From a virus: a stretch of DNA of 29,185 nucleotides. Positions 1 through 5,332 of this stretch are shown in pieces. Under the pieces are notes generated by a model. It saw nothing but the letters and a program-made list of their open reading frames with translations, was not told where the DNA came from and did not search any database. The position numbers were made by a program, and so were the translations under genes. The stretch covers positions 1-29,185 of the IMG/VR virus record IMGVR_UViG_3300035220_000447; one strand, 5' to 3'. The first letter of the stretch is position 1. Each line of letters opens with the position of its first letter.

Positions 1-81
1 CTGTGCCTCATGTTGATCAACTGGTCTAAGTCCTATCCTCAGGGATGGAATCGTTTCGGATACTATCCCATGGGTGTGTGA
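1..81 (+). CDS. 3' end of a small protein of unknown function (partial)
   Basis: Frame 1 is open from the first base and ends at TGA 79-81, giving 26 residues rich in Trp, Tyr and Gly (WSKSYPQGWNRFGYYPMGV at the C-terminus). The aromatic, non-repetitive composition and the immediate hairpin and leader downstream suggest the true end of a gene whose start lies left of the window. I do not recognise a family. An in-frame ATG at 10-12 exists, so a very short complete ORF is possible but less likely. Confidence 0.45.
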   Translation: MCLMLINWSKSYPQGWNRFGYYPMGV

Positions 82-102
82 CAGGGGACGAACCGTCACA
101 CA
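75..102 (+). terminator. Perfect 8-bp hairpin over the end of the first ORF
   Basis: TGTGTGAC (75-82) is the exact reverse complement of GTCACACA (95-102), with a 12-base loop. It covers the stop codon of the partial gene. No U-tract follows, so it is not a canonical intrinsic terminator. It could be an mRNA 3'-end stabiliser or a weak terminator. Confidence 0.4.
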
Positions 103-105
103 GCA

Positions 106-123
106 ACCCTAGATCCCTAGGGT
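106..123 (+). promoter_or_regulatory. Second hairpin, directly abutting the repeated leader
   Basis: ACCCTAG (106-112) pairs perfectly with CTAGGGT (117-123) around a 4-base loop ATCC. It sits 3 bases after the previous hairpin and touches the first base of the 28-bp repeat at 124. There is no U-run. It may be part of a combined end-of-gene and start-of-gene element. Confidence 0.35.
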
Positions 124-151
124 GACCGACTAGAATTTAAAAGAACAAACG
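124..151 (+). promoter_or_regulatory. 28-bp repeated leader, copy 1
   Basis: The stretch from GACCGACTAGA to AAGAACAAACG matches 618-645 at 27 of 28 positions (A versus C at the eleventh base of TAGAATTT/TAGACTTT). It ends 9 bases before the ATG at 161. It contains a possible -10 hexamer TAGAAT (131-136), but no convincing -35. A phage promoter plus 5' leader is the simplest reading. A translational or RNA-binding site is also possible. Confidence 0.5.
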
Positions 152-160
152 AACCGAACC

Positions 161-436
161 ATGCGCTTCACAATCAACTCCGATCAGTCAAGTTCAGTTG
201 ACAGTCTCAAAGTCAATCCTATCACGGGCACCGCTCGTGTCACCTGGAAGTCTCGCGAGAATTATGAGAGCTGTGAGTATCGCTGCACCAAGGTATCACG
301 CCGTAAGATCCTCGCCCTGATGCTGGATTCTGATCGTTCCCTTGGACGTTGGGTCAACACTCATGCACAGTGGAAAGACTACGCCATCAAGGGCACCAAT
401 CCTCTCAACCGTATTCACTCCGTTCGTTTTAACTGA
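161..436 (+). CDS. Small protein, possible KTSC-like fold
   Basis: This 91-aa protein is soluble, with no signal peptide or membrane segment. Residues 18-70 follow the pattern of KTSC-type small domains: a turn NPITGTARV, then a beta-strand VTWKS, a Tyr-rich strand (YESCEYRCTKV), then a helix ending SLGRWVN. The resemblance is by pattern only; I cannot run a profile search. The function of such domains is poorly defined. The start is fixed by the repeated leader that ends 9 bases upstream. The stop is followed after 2 bases by the next ATG, so the two genes are probably translated together. The codons are C/G-ending and unlike the AT-rich genes downstream. It is probably an early accessory gene. 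Confidence 0.8.
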   Translation: MRFTINSDQSSSVDSLKVNPITGTARVTWKSRENYESCEYRCTKVSRRKILALMLDSDRSLGRWVNTHAQWKDYAIKGTNPLNRIHSVRFN

Positions 437-438
437 TC

Positions 439-612
439 ATGCAACGCACTGGAATCTTTATGCACAGCGAGAACCCCTCCCCTCTGATGACAAAGGTCAT
501 GGAGAACATCCAACGCCAGCACATGGCAGAGACAGAGAGACGCCAACGCATCAGAGCAGGACTTGAGCCAGGTGGACAGTGGACGACCTGGCACATCAGC
601 GACCGCCACTAG
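439..612 (+). CDS. 57-aa hypothetical protein
   Basis: ATG 439 to TAG 610-612 encodes 57 residues, starting 2 bases after the stop of the preceding gene. The middle is a charged helix (residues 21-42, rich in Glu, Arg and Gln). The C-terminus is a short tail GGQWTTWHISDRH with Trp residues. No family is recognised. Tight coupling to the upstream gene, the same C/G-ending codon choice and the next leader starting at 618 support a real gene. A longer plus-strand ORF overlapping its end (from 579) is better explained by the internal start at 657. Confidence 0.6.
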   Translation: MQRTGIFMHSENPSPLMTKVMENIQRQHMAETERRQRIRAGLEPGGQWTTWHISDRH

Positions 613-617
613 GCACA

Positions 618-645
618 GACCGACTAGACTTTAAAAGAACAAACG
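618..645 (+). promoter_or_regulatory. 28-bp repeated leader, copy 2
   Basis: This is the second copy of the element at 124-151, with one mismatch. It lies in the 44-base gap between the stop at 612 and the ATG at 657, ending 11 bases before that ATG. A stem GCCAGGT/ACCTGGC (567-573 with 586-592) precedes it, like the hairpins before copy 1. The placement just before two start codons argues for a regulatory role. Confidence 0.5.
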
Positions 646-656
646 CACAGGACATC

Positions 657-878
657 ATGAACGGTTGGACAAACTACGAAACCTGGAACGCTTCCCTCTG
701 GATCGGTAACGATGAGACGATCTACCGTCACGCTAAGGAGAATAAGAACCTCGGCTATCGCAAGTGGGCAAAGCGATTCATTGATGAGTTTGGCGAGTAC
801 ATCACAGGCGACGGCGTGGCATGGTTGCATGACGACATAGACACCGACGAGATGGACGCCATGCTTGCAGAACTCTAA
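657..878 (+). CDS. Conserved small phage protein with NYETWN motif (DUF7249-like)
   Basis: This 73-aa protein begins MNGWTNYETWN, followed by SLWIGNDE. This N-terminal pattern recurs in many small phage proteins; from memory it corresponds to DUF7249, whose function is not known. A helical, Lys/Arg-rich middle (residues 25-48) is followed by a very acidic C-terminus (HDDIDTDEMDAMLAEL). The frame is open further upstream to an ATG at 579. I chose 657 because the repeated leader ends 11 bases before it, the family motif starts right after the Met, and the longer form would overlap the 57-aa gene. It is likely cytoplasmic, with an unknown role in infection. Confidence 0.8.
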   Translation: MNGWTNYETWNASLWIGNDETIYRHAKENKNLGYRKWAKRFIDEFGEYITGDGVAWLHDDIDTDEMDAMLAEL

Positions 879-917
879 GGGCACACGCCCACACCCTGAC
901 CCCTTCGCTATCTTTCT

Positions 918-1088
918 ATGTACAGCATGAGCACCGAGATTCAGACACGACGCATCGTCTGGACACTGAACAACGGCACAGCAGAGGGAGGACATCCGAT
1001 CGGTTCGCCTTCCTTCGCTATCGCTGGACAGATGGCAGAGATCTGGCATGATGAGGCGATTGCCGCCATCCCCACCTTTGAGGACTGA
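918..1088 (+). CDS. 56-aa hypothetical protein
   Basis: ATG 918 to TGA 1086-1088 encodes 56 residues. An alternative start at 927 would give 53. The sequence has a short beta-like segment (RRIVWTLNNG, residues 11-20), a Gly/Pro/Ser linker, and a helix (FAIAGQMAEIWHDEAIAAI). No family is recognised. It lies 39 bases after the preceding stop and 3 bases before the next ATG, in the same high-G+C codon style. A long minus-strand ORF covers the same DNA but has no supporting context. No clear Shine-Dalgarno sequence is seen. Confidence 0.55.
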   Translation: MYSMSTEIQTRRIVWTLNNGTAEGGHPIGSPSFAIAGQMAEIWHDEAIAAIPTFED

Positions 1089-1091
1089 AAC

Positions 1092-1277
1092 ATGAAGCAC
1101 AGAAAATCCCTCACCATTCTCATGAAATCTTATGGGTTCGCCCTAGAGCGTGAGAGCAAGCACCTAGTCTGGAGGAATGCCGAGCGGGTGATGATCACCA
1201 CCAGCAGCACACCGTCAGACATCAACGCCATCCGACAGGTAGAGCGACAGATCAAGCGCAAACTTGCTGCAGTCTAG
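1092..1277 (+). CDS. Small HicA-like / dsRBD-fold protein, no partner seen
   Basis: This 61-aa protein has an order resembling HicA-type mRNA-interferase folds and related phage proteins. There is an N-terminal helix (KSLTILMKSYGF), a strand with a conserved-position His (ESKHLVWRN, His24), a second strand (RVMITTSSTPSD), and a C-terminal amphipathic helix rich in Arg/Gln (INAIRQVERQIKRKL). In HicA toxins the His is catalytic. Here the spacing fits loosely, and no HicB-like antitoxin follows, because the next gene is convergent. A stand-alone small RNA-binding or unknown phage protein is therefore as likely as a toxin. It starts 3 bases after the preceding stop and is the last gene of the G+C-rich block. 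Confidence 0.65.
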   Translation: MKHRKSLTILMKSYGFALERESKHLVWRNAERVMITTSSTPSDINAIRQVERQIKRKLAAV

Positions 1278-1287
1278 CACAGTATGA

Positions 1288-1305
1288 CACCCCCTAAGGG
1301 GGGTT
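1288..1305 (+). terminator. C5/G6 hairpin downstream of the small-gene block
   Basis: CCCCC (1290-1294), loop TAA, GGGGG (1298-1302) form a short strong stem 12 bases after the stop at 1277. Only TTAAAT follows, so termination would be weak. It lies in the 119-base convergent gap 1278-1396, which otherwise holds no gene I can support. Confidence 0.45.
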
Positions 1306-1373
1306 AAATGAAAAACGCCTTACTACCCTAACCTACAAAGGTTCCCAAACGACCGAAAGAATCTCTGTTTATA

Positions 1374-1396
1374 TAAAAAAATTTTCCGAAAAAATT
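1374..1396 (-). terminator. AT-rich hairpin plus U-tract at the end of the halogenase gene
   Basis: Read on the minus strand, AATTTT (1396-1391), loop TTCGG, AAAATT (1385-1380) is followed by a T-run (1379-1375). The stem begins directly after the halogenase stop codon at 1399-1397. The stem is only A:T pairs, so its strength is uncertain. Confidence 0.4.
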
Positions 1397-3022
1397 CTAA
1401 GAGTGGTAAGTGTCTCTAATCCAATCACAGATATAAGGTGATTTGTCGGCAGCATCATTCCACTTATCTTTGAGTGCTTGCTGCCTAGGTCCGATATGTT
1501 CTAAGAAAGCTTTCCAATACTTCGGACCTTTGAGAATATTATAATATACTAGACGATCCCAACTCACCTGTTTAAGAGCAGTAGTTTCGCACCCCACCAT
1601 AATAGCAGAAGTACCAGAGGTATCTTTCAGATTACCTTTATAGTATGCGAGTTTGAGTGTCTCCTTTGTGAAATAGTCTTCGCCATAATTGACAGGCATG
1701 GTATTTGCCCCTACGGGCGTTTGCGACCCATTATAGTCACGGTTACGAATATCTTTCCAGTATTGAGTATCATCTCTACGAGAGTATGCATAATGACATG
1801 ATACAAATTTACAGAGACCATCAAAGTCACCTCGGACCATTTGGTTATAATGATTAATATCAAGTCTATTATATCCATGGTCAGGTTGAAGGACCTCAGC
1901 AAGTTTCATAATAAACTCATGAGTAGTGAACAATCCAGTTGACTCTAAGGGTTCAATGAATCCTGCAGCGAGTCCAATTGCCACACAGTTTTGTTTCCAG
2001 GGTTCATGGTGGATACCGATTCTCATGCTGATATCTTTATATTCAAAGTCTTCTACCGAGCGGAGCTCTGAGGGGTATGCCATCTTGTCAGAGCGTAAGT
2101 ACGTTTTAAACTCATCTAGCGCAGCCTCTGGCGTAGTGTACTTATCGGAATAGACATATCCTGTACCGATACGAGAGTAACAGGGGATATTCCAACACCA
2201 ACCATTACCAAGAGCAGTTGCATTAGTCCATGGTTGCATTTCAATACGTTTATCAGTATATGGAATCTTAGTTGCCCATGCACGATTGTTAGGAATCAGA
2301 TGACCGTAATCAATAAACTCATTATCAAGTTCATTCATCAGGATAGATTTCCATCCGGTACAATCAATATACAGATCACCTTCAACAATCGTACCATCAT
2401 CTAGGACAACATTTTCAATTCCATCTTCATTGACATTGACTTTAACGACGGTAGCAGGGATATGAGTGACCCCTCTAGGTATTGCAACATTATCTCGTAA
2501 AAAGTTAGCAAATTTAATTGCATCAAAGTGGAATGCACTATTACGCTCCCATTTAAAATTCTTAAAAATATTGTCATTGCCTGGATGGTATCTGTTCTTA
2601 TGGACAAGTGCCATTTGTGACCAGAAACTATCTGCATAATCTTGTACAGGAGTCTCGGGATATAGTATTTTTTTATATTGCCATACATCCAATCCATGTT
2701 CACCATACAAACTTTCTGGTTTATGTGCATGACCAAATGGATAGTGGAACGTTCCAGAATCTTTTTTATAGAAATCAGTAAATCCAAGACTTAACTTAAC
2801 TGATGCATCAGCATGTTTGTATAAATCGGACTTTGGAATACCCATGGCATGAAGCCAGTATGTAAAATGTTCTAGTGTACTTTCTCCAACTCCGACTCTT
2901 GGAACATTTTTACTTTCAATACAAGTAATGTTTTTATTTGGGAAATATTTGTTCAACGTAACCGCAGAGAACCATCCAGCAGTTCCACCACCAACTATAA
3001 CAATCCGATCTGTGGAATTCAT
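1397..3022 (-). CDS. Flavin-dependent (tryptophan-type) halogenase
   Basis: This 541-aa protein is the length of PrnA/RebH-type enzymes. These use reduced FAD, O2 and halide to halogenate aromatic substrates through hypohalous acid held by an active-site Lys. Visible features are the FAD dinucleotide motif GGGTAGW (11-17), GVGES (44-48), a Lys at the PrnA Lys79 position (Lys76), the halogenase signature WCWNIP (275-280), and EPLESTG (357-363). Glu360 should match PrnA Glu346, and Thr362/Gly363 the halide site. All key residues are present, so an active enzyme is expected. A cyanophage homologue, VirX1 of phage Syn10, was reported to prefer iodide; similarity here is inferred. A separate flavin reductase is required and none is seen. 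It is the only minus-strand gene, convergent with the 5' block and divergent from the tail region, and looks like a separately expressed accessory gene. Confidence 0.93.
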   Translation of the reverse strand: MNSTDRIVIVGGGTAGWFSAVTLNKYFPNKNITCIESKNVPRVGVGESTLEHFTYWLHAMGIPKSDLYKHADASVKLSLGFTDFYKKDSGTFHYPFGHAHKPESLYGEHGLDVWQYKKILYPETPVQDYADSFWSQMALVHKNRYHPGNDNIFKNFKWERNSAFHFDAIKFANFLRDNVAIPRGVTHIPATVVKVNVNEDGIENVVLDDGTIVEGDLYIDCTGWKSILMNELDNEFIDYGHLIPNNRAWATKIPYTDKRIEMQPWTNATALGNGWCWNIPCYSRIGTGYVYSDKYTTPEAALDEFKTYLRSDKMAYPSELRSVEDFEYKDISMRIGIHHEPWKQNCVAIGLAAGFIEPLESTGLFTTHEFIMKLAEVLQPDHGYNRLDINHYNQMVRGDFDGLCKFVSCHYAYSRRDDTQYWKDIRNRDYNGSQTPVGANTMPVNYGEDYFTKETLKLAYYKGNLKDTSGTSAIMVGCETTALKQVSWDRLVYYNILKGPKYWKAFLEHIGPRQQALKDKWNDAADKSPYICDWIRDTYHS

Positions 3023-3043
3023 ATTAATTTTGATAACCCTTAT

Positions 3044-3049
3044 ATTATA
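3044..3049 (-). promoter_or_regulatory. Candidate -10 hexamer for the halogenase gene
   Basis: TATAAT on the minus strand lies 22 bases upstream of the halogenase ATG (3022-3020). No good -35 hexamer is seen 17 bases further up, as in activator-dependent phage middle promoters. The sequence is very AT-rich, so chance is a real possibility. Confidence 0.3.
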
Positions 3050-3072
3050 CTATATATTTTCTAAAAATGCTA

Positions 3073-3080
3073 TATAAATC
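3073..3080 (+). promoter_or_regulatory. T4-type late promoter, imperfect (TATAAATC)
   Basis: It matches 7 of 8 bases of the T4/cyanophage late element TATAAATA and lies 16 bases before the ATG at 3096. It is the first such element before the long plus-strand region, in the divergent gap with the halogenase gene. Confidence 0.45.
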
Positions 3081-3095
3081 AGTTATACAAATGTT

Positions 3096-3263
3096 ATGGA
3101 TAATATACATCTAGACTTGTCGGAGCATGAGATGGATGTCATGTTGAATGCTTTAGAAATTGCCATTGAAAATGCGGATGAGTATGAAAGTGGCGAATAT
3201 GAAGAAGTACTATTCGGTGTTCAGCGAAAGCTTGACGAAGAGTATGAACTTGATGTAGACTGA
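3096..3263 (+). CDS. 55-aa acidic hypothetical protein
   Basis: ATG 3096 to TGA 3261-3263 encodes 55 residues, about a third of them Asp or Glu, forming two predicted helices (LSEHEMDVMLNALEIAIEN and YEEVLFGVQRKLDEEYEL). No family is recognised. An upstream ATG at 3091 is in another frame and closes quickly. The gene lies just after a late-promoter-like octamer and 18 bases before the glutaredoxin gene, so it probably opens that transcript. Confidence 0.65.
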   Translation: MDNIHLDLSEHEMDVMLNALEIAIENADEYESGEYEEVLFGVQRKLDEEYELDVD

Positions 3264-3281
3264 TACTTTCTATTCTATCAC

Positions 3282-3518
3282 ATGGCATATCTAATTTACT
3301 CTAAAACTCAGTGTCCATATTGTCGTAACATCAAAAAGGTGTTAGAAGGACTTGGAGAAGATTATATGGAGTTGACACTCAATACAGATTTTTCTGAAGA
3401 GCAGTTCACTCAAAAGTTTGGACATGGTGCAACGTTCCCCCGTGTACTCAAAGATGGTCAACTTATTGGAGGATGTAATGAAGCAGTGGTTCATCTTCGT
3501 AATCAAGGGCTCATCTAA
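3282..3518 (+). CDS. Glutaredoxin
   Basis: This 78-aa single-domain dithiol glutaredoxin has a first strand MAYLIYSK, then the CPYC redox pair (Cys11, Cys14), the cis-Pro loop ATFPRV (around residues 50-55) and the Gly-Gly segment IGGCNEA. The length and motif order match small phage and bacterial Grx proteins. It would reduce disulphides with glutathione. In T4-like phages such a protein (NrdC-type) supplies electrons to ribonucleotide reductase; no reductase gene is in view, so that role is inferred. Its stop overlaps the next ATG by one base (TAATG), indicating translational coupling. Confidence 0.93.
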   Translation: MAYLIYSKTQCPYCRNIKKVLEGLGEDYMELTLNTDFSEEQFTQKFGHGATFPRVLKDGQLIGGCNEAVVHLRNQGLI

Positions 3519-3667
3519 TGAGAGTTGGTATTAAGGTCAAAGATGATGATGAAATCATCTTTGATTCATATGATGAAGCTATGGATTTTGTGGAAGACTT
3601 AATGCCACGGGTTCTAGAACTACATATAAGTACAGACGACATTAGCATAAATTACTATGGCAACTAA
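3518..3667 (+). CDS. 49-aa hypothetical protein overlapping glutaredoxin
   Basis: ATG 3518 overlaps the glutaredoxin stop, and TAA is at 3665-3667. The N-terminal half is beta-like and acidic (MRVGIKVKDDDEIIFDS), followed by a helix (YDEAMDFVEDLMPRVLEL) and a short strand (DISINYYGN). No family is recognised. It overlaps the next gene by 11 bases in another frame, continuing the chain of coupled small genes. The acidic beta-alpha-beta pattern is protein-like rather than random. Confidence 0.65.
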   Translation: MRVGIKVKDDDEIIFDSYDEAMDFVEDLMPRVLELHISTDDISINYYGN

Positions 3668-3842
3668 GAAATGGTATTTAAGGGAACGAAACTCTTCTCG
3701 CTATATTAATAGTGAGTGGATTTATCATCTTGTAAATCATGATTGGGTTGATGACTTAGATAAGGCAAAATCTTGGAAGACTAAGAAAGAAGCAACATCT
3801 TATTGTGAACTGCTAGGTAGAGGAGAAGTACATGGCGAATGA
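3657..3842 (+). CDS. 61-aa hypothetical protein
   Basis: This is a Trp- and Lys-rich small protein beginning MATKKWYLRERNSSRYINSE. It has a central WIYHLVNHDW segment and a C-terminal helix with a Lys-rich entry (SWKTKKEATSYCELL). The arrangement suggests a compact beta-beta-alpha fold, but no family is assigned. The start overlaps the previous gene by 11 bases and the end overlaps the next by 11. An unusually good Shine-Dalgarno sequence for the next gene (AGAGGAG, 3819-3825) lies inside its coding sequence. Confidence 0.75.
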   Translation: MATKKWYLRERNSSRYINSEWIYHLVNHDWVDDLDKAKSWKTKKEATSYCELLGRGEVHGE

Positions 3843-4029
3843 AGAGTATTTTGACTTTGAGGAAGTACTTGCCCGAATAAATAATCTGGAAGTTGTTGTC
3901 GCTAAATTAGTTAGTCCAGAGTTTTTTTATAAGAGACCTGGAGCAGAAGAACACGAGAAACTAATAGAGACTTTAGATTATCTACACAATAAAGTATCAG
4001 AACTAGAGAAGAAATGTCATACACCATAG
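3832..4029 (+). CDS. 65-aa coiled-coil-like small protein
   Basis: This acidic 65-aa protein is mostly helical. Residues 8-25 (FEEVLARINNLEVVVAKL) and the C-terminus (YLHNKVSELEKKC) show heptad-like spacing of Leu, Ile and Val. A central turn contains aromatic and Pro residues (SPEFFYKRPGAEE). No known family is recognised; it may be a small structural or chaperone-like partner of the next gene. Its ATG follows AGAGGAG by 6 bases, the clearest Shine-Dalgarno in this section. It overlaps the following gene by 16 bases. Confidence 0.75.
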   Translation: MANEEYFDFEEVLARINNLEVVVAKLVSPEFFYKRPGAEEHEKLIETLDYLHNKVSELEKKCHTP

Positions 4030-5024
4030 TTTATAGCGATTATAATGGTCTTCCTGGATCTACATCTACTTACGACTATGAAAGTGGTGCAGAGAAACCA
4101 ATTCTCCCTGCAGTAAACTTATACAATAGTTTTTCCTTTACTGTTAAGAGTAGCAATATTAATGCTGGAGTTCCACCTACCACACAAGAAGGTGCGGGAA
4201 GAACTGACGTAACCTATAGTAATTCCACAAACTATAACACTAGAGGTTATAGGTATGGTAGTAGCACTAGGAAACCTAGTGGGGCATATGGTGGAGTTCA
4301 TGTAGCAAGAATTCCCACTGCTATGCGCTGGGTAGATACTTTAGGTCCTAACGGCGATGGGATTGCCCAAAATGAAAAAGGCGATTGGTTTAGTCGTGAT
4401 GTTCTGTCTAAAGCAGATGGGAACGGTGGCGGTGTCAATTTTACAACGAATGTCGCTCCGAGTGGCAACACATCCTTTACATTAGTCACAGATACTGATG
4501 ATGAGCAGGGTTCTGCATCATTTACTGTCCCTGATTGGAATACTCTTACAATCAAGGGTTCTTACAATGCTTCCGTATTTTGCTACAACGAATTTGGTTA
4601 TACGAATGATTATGTAGGTGGTACTTATGAGGCGAATAGTCTTTGGGAACTTCCTGATAAGTTTGATAACCTTTATAAGTTTATTCCTGATCAGCGAGAG
4701 TCAACTACTCTTAAATTTACGATTGAAGTTGATTGGCAAGTATATTCAGGTTTTGGTATCTATAATGTAAATGACATTGGAACTGCAAATCTGACTAAAA
4801 TTGCTAATCGTATGGGATATAATAATCTATCTGGGCAAACCGGAACTGATACTCATGTTATTACTCACGTTATCAATAACAGTAATAATGATTGGGAAAA
4901 AATTCTAAACGACCTGTTAAATAATAGACAAAGATCACAGGCAGAGCAGCATGAACGTTATGGTCAGACGTTCCCTCAGACTGACATTCTGTTCACTCAA
5001 CCAAAACCAGTTACAGACTCATGA
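4014..5024 (+). CDS. Probable virion structural protein of unknown role (336 aa)
   Basis: This 336-aa protein has no signal peptide or membrane helix. It is rich in Ser, Thr, Asn, Tyr and Gly, with many predicted beta strands, as in phage tail proteins. Recognisable segments include an N-terminal SDYNGLPGST, a Tyr/Arg/Gly-rich linker (residues 68-95), a central WFSRDVLSKADGNGGG region, and a more helical C-terminus (NDWEKILNDLLNNRQRSQAEQHERYG). No family can be named. It has no lysozyme motif, so it is not the gp5 hub-lysozyme. Its stop region overlaps the PAAR gene start by 4 bases (ATGA), which suggests a role near the central spike or baseplate hub. Confidence 0.7.
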   Translation: MSYTIVYSDYNGLPGSTSTYDYESGAEKPILPAVNLYNSFSFTVKSSNINAGVPPTTQEGAGRTDVTYSNSTNYNTRGYRYGSSTRKPSGAYGGVHVARIPTAMRWVDTLGPNGDGIAQNEKGDWFSRDVLSKADGNGGGVNFTTNVAPSGNTSFTLVTDTDDEQGSASFTVPDWNTLTIKGSYNASVFCYNEFGYTNDYVGGTYEANSLWELPDKFDNLYKFIPDQRESTTLKFTIEVDWQVYSGFGIYNVNDIGTANLTKIANRMGYNNLSGQTGTDTHVITHVINNSNNDWEKILNDLLNNRQRSQAEQHERYGQTFPQTDILFTQPKPVTDS

Positions 5025-5332
5025 GTTTAAGATCAGCAGGTAGAATTTCAGATCCTTATTTGAAGAGGTGTACTGTACCTATTCAAGGAACTGGTGCGCC
5101 TAATGTTTTTATTGAGCAATTAGCTGCTTCTAGAATTGGTGATGTGACTATTCCTTATCAGGAAATAGTTCCATGCCCTAAGTGTTGTAAAACTCATGTA
5201 GCGCCTGTTATTACAGGATCTCCAAAAGTTTTTATTAATCAACTTGCTGCAGAAAAAATTGGTGATCTTGCACTTGGTATTACAGGTTCGTTCCCACTAG
5301 TTAAAGGTGCGATAACGGTATACATGATATGA
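5021..5332 (+). CDS. PAAR-motif spike-tip protein
   Basis: This 103-aa protein has two copies of the PAAR-type repeat, APNVFIEQLAASRIGD (26-41) and SPKVFINQLAAEKIGD (67-82), plus the typical ITG segment before the second copy. PAAR proteins form a sharp metal-stabilised cone on the trimeric central spike of contractile tails (T4 gp5.4) and type VI secretion systems. Between the repeats lies CPKCCKTH (residues 52-59), adding four potential metal ligands. The gene overlaps the upstream structural gene by 4 bases (ATGA) and the downstream Gly-rich gene by 4 bases (ATGA), so the three are probably translated in series. The family assignment is strong; the Cys-rich metal site is inference. Confidence 0.9.
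   Translation: MSLRSAGRISDPYLKRCTVPIQGTGAPNVFIEQLAASRIGDVTIPYQEIVPCPKCCKTHVAPVITGSPKVFINQLAAEKIGDLALGITGSFPLVKGAITVYMI

Noticed and set aside
342-566. 74-aa plus-strand ORF bridging the first two small genes
   Set aside because: It runs out of frame through both genes; the 161-436 and 439-612 frames fit the leader and spacing better.
579-656. Longer start for the NYETWN protein
   Set aside because: It would overlap the 57-aa gene and skip the repeated leader; the family motif begins at the Met of 657.
902-1022. 11-base repeat CCTTCGCTATC at 902-912 and 1012-1022
   Set aside because: It is short, one copy is coding, and there is no positional logic; probably chance.
624-1100. 158-aa minus-strand ORF over the small-gene block
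   Set aside because: It is antisense to the NYETWN gene and the 56-aa gene, with no leader or context. A long antisense frame is common in G+C-richer coding DNA.
2401-2787. 128-aa minus-strand ORF inside the halogenase gene
   Set aside because: It is a shifted frame of the halogenase on the same strand; the halogenase frame is intact and motif-complete.
4014-5024. gp5 hub-lysozyme identity for the 336-aa protein
   Set aside because: It is next to PAAR, but no lysozyme catalytic pattern or OB-fold/beta-helix repeat was seen.
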